This document shows positions 6,701 through 13,330 of a stretch of DNA of 15,463 bases, one piece after another (the first letter of the stretch is position 1; each line of letters begins with the position of its first letter). Source of the stretch: Clostridiales bacterium (lineage in GTDB: Bacteria; Bacillota; Clostridia; Tissierellales; Dethiosulfatibacteraceae); the NCBI GenBank assembly GCA_003446975.1, contig DMAP01000420.1, positions 1 to 15,463 of the forward strand, read 5' to 3'. A program made the translations under genes and the position numbers. Under the pieces are notes generated by a model, which was not told the origin of the DNA, did no database searches, and saw only the letters and a program-made list of their open reading frames with translations.

Positions 6701-7798
6701 TCAATCAAACTTATCAAAATATATGTCCTTATCAGCAAAGCCCTTTTCTTTAAGGATAGGAATGACAGAGTCTATCATTGGTGGGTTTCCACAGAGATAG
6801 GCTTCTTTATTGTCACCGTTGTCCACATAGCTTTCAATGAGATCCGTTACCCTTCCAACTTCGCCTTTCCATTCACATTGTGCTGTAGGACGTGACAGAC
6901 AGTTTATGTAGGTAAAATCGTACATGGTTTCTTCGAGTTTTTTTAATTCTTCTGTCATAAACATATCGCTTCTGGTTCGAGCACCAAAATACAGGGTTGC
7001 CTTTCTTTCTATGCGATTTTCATTCATGTATCTGAGAATACTCATAATCGGAGCCATACCGGTACCGATAGCCACAAGAACCATTTCCTTGTCACCCTCT
7101 CTGTAATAGAAATCACCGAAAGGACCGACTACATTCAACTTATCATTGACCTTGAGGTGTTTATGTATGTAGGTGGTGCAAATGCCATCCGGGACATAGC
7201 CAATAAAGAGTTCAATAGCCTGTTTAGAGCTGGGAGGAGTAGTAATGGAATAGGCTCTGTAAACCTCTTCATTGCCGTCATACACTGGTGTTAAAATCTG
7301 GATGTACTGACCTGGCTTATAGTTGATTTCAAGCGTCTCAGGTAACTCCAGGCGTACCCTTTTTATTTTATCTGTCAAATCTTCAAGAATCGTAACAGTA
7401 TACTCATATTGTTTGACATTGAACAATTCTTCGGGAATCTCAATCTTGATATCTTCTTTAACTCGTAACTGGCAGGATAATCTGATGCCCTCCAGTCTTT
7501 CAGTCTCTGTTACATATCCCTTTTCAGTAGCAAGAAACTGGCCGCCACCTTCAATAACCTTTACTTTGCAGTATCCGCAGCTTCCCTTGCCACCACAGGC
7601 AGAGGGTATAAATATATCTTGTTCATTCAGGGTTGACAATAAATTGTCGCCACCCTCAACGATATACTCTTTCTCTTTGTTGATAATCAGTTTCTTATCA
7701 CCATAATTGGCGATAGTCCGGTTGGCAATGGAAAGAAGAAGTGCCAGAAAACCTGTAATGCCTGATATTGCAACAACTGTTGTAAATATGTTTTCCAT
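6701..7798 (-). CDS. nqrF: NADH-oxidising flavin/iron-sulfur subunit, NqrF type
   Basis: NqrF is the entry subunit of Na+-translocating NADH:quinone oxidoreductase. It takes a hydride from NADH onto FAD and passes electrons to a [2Fe-2S] centre and on to the membrane subunits. This 365-residue protein has one N-terminal membrane helix (about 4-24) and a ferredoxin domain with C68, C74, C77 and C109 (CGGKGSCGYC...C). The reductase part follows, with FAD motif R181-A-Y-S184, the NADH-binding GTGMAP (245-250) and CGNPPMID near the end. It is about 40 residues shorter than the Vibrio protein as I recall it. The start has TAGGAGG upstream and lies 9 bp after the nqrE-like gene. The order matches the 3' half of nqr operons. 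The Rnf counterparts RnfB/RnfC look quite different and are absent. Confidence 0.88.
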   Translation of the reverse strand: MENIFTTVVAISGITGFLALLLSIANRTIANYGDKKLIINKEKEYIVEGGDNLLSTLNEQDIFIPSACGGKGSCGYCKVKVIEGGGQFLATEKGYVTETERLEGIRLSCQLRVKEDIKIEIPEELFNVKQYEYTVTILEDLTDKIKRVRLELPETLEINYKPGQYIQILTPVYDGNEEVYRAYSITTPPSSKQAIELFIGYVPDGICTTYIHKHLKVNDKLNVVGPFGDFYYREGDKEMVLVAIGTGMAPIMSILRYMNENRIERKATLYFGARTRSDMFMTEELKKLEETMYDFTYINCLSRPTAQCEWKGEVGRVTDLIESYVDNGDNKEAYLCGNPPMIDSVIPILKEKGFADKDIYFDKFD

Positions 7799-7807
7799 AA
7801 GCGCCTC

Positions 7808-8395
7808 CTATTGTATTTGAACGATTCCTGAAAAACCGATAAAAGCCAGTGCCATCAGTCCGGTGATGATTAAAGTGATGCCGGGACCCTCCAATCCTTT
7901 GGGAAAGGGATTGTTTTTTATTTTTTGCCTGATGCCTGCCATGGCCACAATTGCGAGCATCCAACCTAGACCGGACCCAACACCGAAGGCTACTGATTGG
8001 ATAAGGCTATATTCTCTAATAACCATAAATAGGGAGACACCTAGTATGGCGCAGTTGACTGTTATCAACGGCAAGAATATTCCTAAAGCATAGTAGAGCG
8101 TCTGAAAATATCGGTCTATGATCATTTCCACCAACTGGACAAATGCAGCGATAACAATGATGAAGACGATAAATCGCATATACTCCAAATTTAAGGGTAA
8201 CAACACATAACGATATACAATAAAGTTAATCAGCGTTGTGAAGGTCAGTACAAAGGTGACAGCTTGCCCAAGGCTGAATGATGTTTTGATATCACTGCTG
8301 ACAGCGATGAATGAACACATTCCCAAAAAATTAGCCAATATCATGTTATTGGTGAATATAGCAGCAAAGAAAATGACAATAGGATTAATTTCCAT
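7808..8395 (-). CDS. nqrE: Na+-translocating NQR membrane subunit E
   Basis: NqrE (homologous to RnfA) is an integral membrane subunit which, with NqrD, holds an iron-sulfur centre in the membrane and takes part in Na+-coupled electron transfer. The 195-residue protein has six predicted helices. It contains the family signatures NNMILANFLGMCSF and ALGIFLPLITVNCAI; C27 and C115 in these match the conserved cluster-binding cysteines. The ending GLEGPGITLIITGLMALAFIGFSG is also characteristic of NqrE. Its ATG shares one base with the nqrD-like stop (TGATG). The sequence reads closer to NqrE than to RnfA in the segments I remember, but the two families are homologous and only a phylogeny could settle it. 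Confidence 0.88.
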   Translation of the reverse strand: MEINPIVIFFAAIFTNNMILANFLGMCSFIAVSSDIKTSFSLGQAVTFVLTFTTLINFIVYRYVLLPLNLEYMRFIVFIIVIAAFVQLVEMIIDRYFQTLYYALGIFLPLITVNCAILGVSLFMVIREYSLIQSVAFGVGSGLGWMLAIVAMAGIRQKIKNNPFPKGLEGPGITLIITGLMALAFIGFSGIVQIQ

Positions 8396-9015
8396 CAGAC
8401 TTTGGCACCCCCATTCTCAGGCTTCTCTTTAAAGATATTCTTTGAGATCCATATGACGATAGCCAGCATGAAGAATGCACCTGGTGGCATAATCATCAAT
8501 GTCCAGGAAACCCAGGACTCGCCCAATATATTGATGTTGAAAATTGATCCAAACCCCAAAAGCTCTCTAAAGAAAGCGATGATTAGAAGTATAATCGCAT
8601 ATCCCGCACCGGATGCCATTCCATCCAAGAAAGCATAACCTGGAGGGTTCTTCTGAGCAAAGCTCTCGCACCGGCCCATTATGATGCAGTTTGTTATGAT
8701 AAGACCCACATAAGGTCCCAGAGCCTCGCTCATTGCAGGGAAGAATGCCTTCAAGAATATATCCACCATAATTACATAGGCTGATATAATCAGAGTCTGG
8801 ACCATCATGCGGATATGTTTCGGTGTATGCTGTCTTAGAAATGAAACAGTCAACTCAGAAAAGGCGGTGACAAATATTAGCCCAAGTCCCATAACCAATG
8901 AATTAATCATGAGATTGGTCACAGCCAGGGCAGAGCATATACCGAGAATCTGTCTGAAAATAGCATTATCCTGCCAAATGCCCATGGTGATGATTGATTT
9001 TGACTTTTTATTCAT
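8395..9015 (-). CDS. nqrD: Na+-translocating NQR membrane subunit D
   Basis: NqrD (homologous to RnfE) is the partner of NqrE in the membrane. The 206-residue protein has six predicted helices. It starts with GIWQDNAIFRQILGICSALAVTN in the expected form, with C27 conserved. The second signature LIITNCIIMGRCESFAQKNPP (105 on) holds C110, the expected second cluster ligand, and C116; the family's FLDG...GYA segment follows. Together with NqrE C27 and C115, all four cysteines expected at the membrane iron-sulfur site are present, so the core electron path looks intact. The ATG overlaps the upstream gene by 8 bp. The C-terminus is short and charged (KEKPENGGAKV). Confidence 0.88.
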   Translation of the reverse strand: MNKKSKSIITMGIWQDNAIFRQILGICSALAVTNLMINSLVMGLGLIFVTAFSELTVSFLRQHTPKHIRMMVQTLIISAYVIMVDIFLKAFFPAMSEALGPYVGLIITNCIIMGRCESFAQKNPPGYAFLDGMASGAGYAIILLIIAFFRELLGFGSIFNINILGESWVSWTLMIMPPGAFFMLAIVIWISKNIFKEKPENGGAKV

Positions 9016-9625
9016 TTAGCACACCCCCTTTAATTTCGGTAAGAATAACTTCAATGTTCTGGTTGAAAATGTTCAGAACTGCCTTAGATGTAGAAGTAGC
9101 GCCTGATATGGTATCAACATTTCCACCTGATGATGGCCTGAAAATCAAATAGGGTTCTGTGTCGTTTACATCAAGTGATATATCCCTGAACTGCTCCTGA
9201 AACCACTCCTCATCTATCCTGCCACCGAGACCCGGGGTTTCGGAATGATTGAGAAAAGCAACCCCTGTCAGTTTATTGAAATCCTGAGTGAATGCCAATA
9301 TGGCTTCTATACCACCCCATAGCCCGGCACCTTCAATCTTGAATGCATAACCGGTTACTTCATTATTAGATTTTCTGACATAGTAAATTTGATTGCCAAT
9401 TTGTCTCTCTTCTATAAACTGATTGTATTGTCTGATGATATCTTCTCCGGTTTCACCATAGTCAATGTTGAAAGCGTAAAGAACCTTGGACTGTTCCTTA
9501 AGTCTTGATTGTTGAAGGATTCTCTCCGCAGATACTTCATTGATGAGGGCCAATACTGAAGTGAAAACAATGGTGATTCCTATCATGAAAACAACAGGAT
9601 AGAGGACTTTTTTATTTTTAGCCAT
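9008..9625 (-). CDS. nqrC: FMN-carrying subunit of the electron transport complex, NqrC/RnfG type
   Basis: NqrC/RnfG is a membrane-anchored protein whose outward-facing domain carries FMN bound covalently to threonine. The 205-residue protein has one N-terminal helix (about 8-27), the family segment LNHSETPGLGGRI (125-137), and the flavinylation motif D171-T-I-S-G-A-T177, where T177 is the expected FMN attachment site, added by the transferase ApbE. I chose the ATG at 9625 (MAKNKK), with AGAGGTG upstream; the frame is open further, but that would give an implausible N-terminus inside the previous gene. It overlaps the nqrB-like gene by 8 bp and the nqrD-like gene by 8 bp. No apbE gene lies in the window, so the transferase must be encoded elsewhere. 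Confidence 0.87.
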   Translation of the reverse strand: MAKNKKVLYPVVFMIGITIVFTSVLALINEVSAERILQQSRLKEQSKVLYAFNIDYGETGEDIIRQYNQFIEERQIGNQIYYVRKSNNEVTGYAFKIEGAGLWGGIEAILAFTQDFNKLTGVAFLNHSETPGLGGRIDEEWFQEQFRDISLDVNDTEPYLIFRPSSGGNVDTISGATSTSKAVLNIFNQNIEVILTEIKGGVLNE

Positions 9626-10574
9626 TCTGAACACCTCTTTTCTTAAGATACTTGACACCCTCATCCATAATTGGAACAAAGGTGTTGGCTATGAGTATGG
9701 CAAACATAATTCCACCGGGAAATAAGGCAAAGGAACGGATGATTACAGTGATAGCGCCAATCAATAAACCATATATGATTCGAGCTTCAAATGTTCTGGG
9801 GGATGTTATAGGATCTGTAGCCATAAAAACAGCGCCAAAAATCAAACCTCCTGTCAGAAAACCCCATAATGGATTGAAGACTTGGGGAAACCCCATGTAA
9901 TAGAGGCTCAAGCTCATCAGGAAATAGCCAGAAAAAACAGAAAAAATGGTCTCTTTATGAGCCACTTTCTTGATGATTAGATAAAGTCCTGACAGCAGAA
10001 TAAGCAGAGCGGATACCTCTCCCATAGAACCCGAGATATTGCCAATAAAAAGGTCTAAGTAGGATGCCATAATTCCAGTATCCCTGTAAATAAGCATAGG
10101 TGTGGATTGTGCAAGAACATCAATGGGTTCAGTTAGATATTTTGTAAAACCACCCATAAAAACAGCTGACGGTGCAGACCACTGAGCTGTAAGATATTTG
10201 GCAAATGACACATAGACGAAAGCCCTCGCGGCAGCTGCCGGATTAAACACATTTCTGCCGAAACCTCCAAATGCCTCCCTGGCGAATGTGATGCCGAATA
10301 TGATGCCCAAAGATGCTACCCAAAATGGCGTTCTCGGAGGTAGTGTAAGCGTAAATAGGAGTGCAGAGACCAAAACGGCCTTCGTGAAAGGCTTATTGGA
10401 TTTTCTGTTGAAAATCCACTCGGTTAACATGGCGGAAACGCATGTCACTATAGCCAAAAACAGTACTCTCCAGCCAAATGTTCCAATGGCAAAAATGAAT
10501 ATTGGAATCAACGAATATATAACTTTTTGCATAGCGCTCTGATTCATGAATTTGATATTCAGCAATTGTTTCAA
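9618..10574 (-). CDS. nqrB: membrane subunit B/D of the electron transport complex, NqrB/RnfD family
   Basis: This is the large membrane subunit that, in known complexes, carries flavin cofactors and is central to Na+ transport. The 318-residue protein has about nine to ten hydrophobic helices, the family signature AFGGFGRNVFNPAAAARAF (101-119) and FMATDPITSPRT (250-261). The position of the covalent FMN threonine is occupied by T158 in D152-V-L-A-Q-S-T158; the D-to-T spacing is right but the usual SGAT core is changed. Its length fits RnfD better than NqrB (about 410 residues); the N-terminal extension of NqrB is missing. The start is a TTG with AAGGAGG five bases upstream. It is the first gene of the minus-strand operon. 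A database may label it RnfD; the symbol given here follows its NqrC-F neighbours. Confidence 0.8.
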   Translation of the reverse strand: MKQLLNIKFMNQSAMQKVIYSLIPIFIFAIGTFGWRVLFLAIVTCVSAMLTEWIFNRKSNKPFTKAVLVSALLFTLTLPPRTPFWVASLGIIFGITFAREAFGGFGRNVFNPAAAARAFVYVSFAKYLTAQWSAPSAVFMGGFTKYLTEPIDVLAQSTPMLIYRDTGIMASYLDLFIGNISGSMGEVSALLILLSGLYLIIKKVAHKETIFSVFSGYFLMSLSLYYMGFPQVFNPLWGFLTGGLIFGAVFMATDPITSPRTFEARIIYGLLIGAITVIIRSFALFPGGIMFAILIANTFVPIMDEGVKYLKKRGVQNG

Positions 10575-10599
10575 TTTACCCTCCTTGCTTATAAATCAC

Positions 10600-10627
10600 G
10601 TTATATTAATTCTAACAGATGCATCAA
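10600..10627 (-). promoter_or_regulatory. candidate promoter of the nqr-like operon
   Basis: On the minus strand TTGATG (10627-10622) and TATAAC (10605-10600) are separated by 16 bp, a fair match to the vegetative promoter. Transcription would start near 10593, about 20 bases before the TTG start of the first gene. The direct repeats at 10648-10680 lie 20 bp upstream of this -35, so a protein bound there could affect this promoter as well as the divergent one. Confidence 0.45.
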
Positions 10628-10647
10628 TACTCTACAAATAAAATATA

Positions 10648-10700
10648 TTTTTAACAGTTCTTTAAATCTCCATAAAATCTACACATTCCAATGATATTAT
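10648..10700 (+). promoter_or_regulatory. promoter of the cupredoxin-protein gene with three 11-bp direct repeats
   Basis: Three consecutive 11-base units read TTTTTAACAGT (10648-10658), TCTTTAAATCT (10659-10669) and CCATAAAATCT (10670-10680). They are followed after 14 bases by an extended -10 box, TG-A-TATTAT (10692-10700). No good -35 is visible; the third repeat covers its place, as at activator-dependent OmpR-type promoters. Spacing and sequence mirror the hydrolase promoter (4488-4539, minus strand), where the gap to the -10 is 13 bases. Confidence 0.5.
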
Positions 10701-10728
10701 TTTTTTGATTATACAAAGGGAGGACTAT

Positions 10729-12528
10729 ATGGAGAGAAGAATGATCACAAAAAAAATGATGGTTGAGGGAATGACCTGTATCAGTTGCGAAAACAAAATT
10801 CGTGAAAAGTTGAGAAATACTAAAGGTATAATGCTTGCTAAAGTTAGTTACTCAACTGGAGAGATTGATGTAGCCTTTGATCAGAATTCTATTTCCTTGA
10901 ATCAAATAAAAGACATAATTCAAGAACTTGATTACGAAGTTGTCCAAGCAAAGCAGATAAGTAAAAAGACTAATAGATTATCTCGGACCATTGTGTTATT
11001 GATGATTATTTTTTCGGTATATATCATATTGAATCATTTTAATCTACTCAGTGTCTTCAACAATTTTCCAGAAGCTAAAGCAGGAATGGGATACGGAGTT
11101 TTGTTTATAATTGGACTTCTGACGTCAGTTCATTGCATTGGTATGTGTGGTGGTATAAATCTGTCTCAGTGTGCACTACAACCTTCAATCAGCGATAAGG
11201 ATAAAGGTAGACTATCAATAATACGATCAAGCTTTTTATATAACTCAGGCAGAGTGGCATCATACACAATTATTGGTGGAATAGTAGGGGCTTTGGGCTC
11301 TGTAGTAAGTTTTTCCGGAACTGCCAGAGGCGCGGTTCAGATTTTAGCAGGCGTCTTTATGGTTATCATGGGACTTAATATTTTGAATCTCTTTCCATCC
11401 CTTCGCAGATTAAACATGAGGATGCCAAAAATATTCTCATCAAAAATAATGGAACAGAAAAAAAGCAATAGACCTCTATATGTTGGACTATTAAATGGAC
11501 TTATGCCTTGTGGACCGTTACAGGCAATGCAGCTATATGCTCTTTCAACAGGAGATCCTCTCAAGGGAGCCTTGTCAATGATGGCTTTCAGTTTAGGAAC
11601 TGTGCCCCTTATGTTCGGTCTTGGTGCTATCGGCTCTTTACTGACAAAAAAATTCAAGTCAGGCGTTATGACCACCAGCGCGATTCTGGTAGTTGTCCTT
11701 GGAATTTTTATGTTCAACAGCGGGATGGGATTGTCAGGACTAGCAATAACTTCATACGCAGATGGCAATTCACAGGTCAGTAAAACAACAAGCATAACGG
11801 ATAATCTTCAAACAATCACAACTAAGCTTTCGTCAAGCTCCTATGAACCCATCACGGTCCAAAAAGGCATACCCGTCAAATGGATTATCAAGGCAGACGA
11901 GGCAAATATTAATGGATGCAACAATAGAATCGTTATACCTAAATTAAACCAGGAAATAAGGCTTGTTCCAGGGGATAATATAATAGAGTTCACACCGACA
12001 GAAAGTGGTGTAATACCATTTAGTTGCTGGATGGGGATGATTAGAAGCACAATCACTGTTGTTGATGACCTTGATAGTATCGAGCCGGCTGCTTCATATA
12101 GCCCGGATATCCCTGTGAATACTACTTTGAATGATTTCCAAGTTTCAACAGATAAGGTGGCCATCTCAATAATTGAGGATGGAAGACAGTACGTTGAGAC
12201 AAGTATGGATGACGTCAAGTTAGAACCTGTCCTCATTATCATGCAAAGAGGGTTGGAGACCATTTGGACTATCAATAAAACAGAGGGTGATGGCAGTCTT
12301 ATGTTTTTTCTGTATAATGCCAGGATAGATGTCAAGGAGGGAGAGAATCAAATCCGCTTTACACCTTCTATTGACTTTGAATTCAGTGTGATTGATACCA
12401 ACTCCTATGGCTTTGTAAAGGTTGTAGATGACATAAGCAGCATAGATATTGATGCAATAAGACTCGAAATCCAAAATCATGTTCTGGATATTCCAATTGA
12501 GGGATCAGAAGAACAATCATGCCATTAA
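10729..12528 (+). CDS. HMA - UreH/TauE-like membrane - cupredoxin-like fusion protein, probable copper handling
   Basis: A 599-residue multi-domain membrane protein. Residues 8-75 form a heavy-metal-associated domain with the metal site GMTC17-I-S-C20. A helix (86-104) leads into a six-helix region of the UreH/TauE-SafE/DsbD-like type, with H135-C-I-G-M-C140-G and MPC261GP as paired cysteine motifs. After about residue 340 an exposed part begins. A cupredoxin-like domain (about 375-446) has NGC397NN and FSC433WMGM, which supply Cys/Met ligands of the kind that bind copper. A second, similar domain (about 490-568) lacks these ligands. The protein ends in SCH. Such fusions in Clostridia are usually annotated 'sulfite exporter TauE/SafE family'; copper transport or delivery is inferred from HMA plus cupredoxin. 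The ATG at 10729 has AGGGAGG five bases upstream. A two-component system follows directly. Confidence 0.85.
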   Translation: MERRMITKKMMVEGMTCISCENKIREKLRNTKGIMLAKVSYSTGEIDVAFDQNSISLNQIKDIIQELDYEVVQAKQISKKTNRLSRTIVLLMIIFSVYIILNHFNLLSVFNNFPEAKAGMGYGVLFIIGLLTSVHCIGMCGGINLSQCALQPSISDKDKGRLSIIRSSFLYNSGRVASYTIIGGIVGALGSVVSFSGTARGAVQILAGVFMVIMGLNILNLFPSLRRLNMRMPKIFSSKIMEQKKSNRPLYVGLLNGLMPCGPLQAMQLYALSTGDPLKGALSMMAFSLGTVPLMFGLGAIGSLLTKKFKSGVMTTSAILVVVLGIFMFNSGMGLSGLAITSYADGNSQVSKTTSITDNLQTITTKLSSSSYEPITVQKGIPVKWIIKADEANINGCNNRIVIPKLNQEIRLVPGDNIIEFTPTESGVIPFSCWMGMIRSTITVVDDLDSIEPAASYSPDIPVNTTLNDFQVSTDKVAISIIEDGRQYVETSMDDVKLEPVLIIMQRGLETIWTINKTEGDGSLMFFLYNARIDVKEGENQIRFTPSIDFEFSVIDTNSYGFVKVVDDISSIDIDAIRLEIQNHVLDIPIEGSEEQSCH

Positions 12529-12530
12529 TA

Positions 12531-12575
12531 CTACTACACTTTGAATTATTTGGAAGAAAGGTTATAATGTAGTAG
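12531..12575 (+). promoter_or_regulatory. candidate promoter of the second two-component system, bracketed by an inverted repeat
   Basis: TTGAAT (12541-12546) and a perfect TATAAT (12563-12568) are separated by 16 bp; transcription would begin near 12575, about 27 bases before the start codon. The promoter is bracketed by a perfect 8-bp inverted repeat, CTACTACA (12531-12538) and TGTAGTAG (12568-12575). The second arm begins on the last base of the -10, so a protein bound at these arms would probably block transcription. The 73-bp gap to the upstream gene has no terminator, so read-through is also likely. Confidence 0.5.
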
Positions 12576-12601
12576 AAAAAACTATTGAATTGGGGGTTAA
12601 G

Positions 12602-13330
12602 TTGGATAGACAACTTACTAAGATATTAATTGTAGATGATGAGTTGAAAATTCTGGAGGTAGTCAAATCATTTCTTGAAGACTATGGTTTTGTTGTGTTC
12701 ACAGCTAGTAACCACAAAGAAGCTTTTGAAATACTTGTTAGAGAGGATATATCTTTAATTCTTCTGGATCTTATGCTGCCTGAAATGTCAGGTGAAGAGA
12801 TATGTGTAAGAATACGAAGGGAATCACGAGTCCCTATTATTATGATAACTGCAAAAGCAGATGAAAATGATGTGCTAGAGGGTCTTGGAATAGGAGCGGA
12901 TGATTATATTACCAAGCCATTCAGCTTAAAGACACTTAAGGCTAGAATCGAAGCAGTTTTGCGACGTTCACTCAGCAATTCAGAACCCCTAACCAGAAAA
13001 TGTTCCTACAACGACAGAGATCTAGAAATCGATCTAGATAGACGCAGAACCACTAAGAAGACGGTTGAAGTCAAACTAACGCCAAATGAGTTCAATGTAT
13101 TGGCAACTCTTATTAGATACCCAAAAAAGGTATTCACAAGAGAGGAGCTGATATCCATAGCTCTGGGAAGTGATTTCGAGGGTTATGATCGTACTGTAGA
13201 CACCCACATAAAAAATATTCGTCAAAAAATTGAAGACAATCCCAAAGAACCACAATATATCCTTACAATACACGGAGTGGGTTACAGATTTGGGGGAGGC
13301 GAAGCAAATGAAGCAAAAATTAAGGACTAA
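12602..13330 (+). CDS. OmpR/PhoB-family response regulator (second two-component system)
   Basis: This 242-residue regulator has a receiver domain (about 6-122) and a winged-helix DNA-binding domain (about 145-235). The receiver shows D12-D13, phospho-acceptor D56 in LLDLMLPEMSGEE, T83 in IIMITAKAD, and K105 in YITKPF. The output domain shows LTPNEFNVL, RTVDTHIKNIRQKIE and IHGVGYRFG. No ATG is available near the start. I chose the TTG at 12602 with GGGGG five bases upstream; another TTG at 12590 is possible and would add four residues. The 3' end overlaps the kinase gene by 23 bp. Its position after the HMA/cupredoxin gene suggests that it controls metal handling, perhaps through the repeats at 10648-10680. 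Confidence 0.92.
   Translation: MDRQLTKILIVDDELKILEVVKSFLEDYGFVVFTASNHKEAFEILVREDISLILLDLMLPEMSGEEICVRIRRESRVPIIMITAKADENDVLEGLGIGADDYITKPFSLKTLKARIEAVLRRSLSNSEPLTRKCSYNDRDLEIDLDRRRTTKKTVEVKLTPNEFNVLATLIRYPKKVFTREELISIALGSDFEGYDRTVDTHIKNIRQKIEDNPKEPQYILTIHGVGYRFGGGEANEAKIKD

Noticed and set aside
7698..7964. Minus-strand open frame spanning the end of nqrE and start of nqrF
   Set aside because: It is an alternative frame of two well-supported genes, and its His/Arg-rich translation resembles no protein family.
6701..10574. Calling the five-gene operon a standard Rnf complex
   Set aside because: RnfB and RnfC are missing, the gene order is B-C-D-E-F rather than rnfCDGEAB, and the last gene is a clear NqrF-type NADH reductase with FAD and [2Fe-2S] domains.
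11337..11795. Antisense open frame inside the HMA/cupredoxin gene
   Set aside because: It is a shadow of the membrane-coding sequence with no ribosome binding site or conserved motif.
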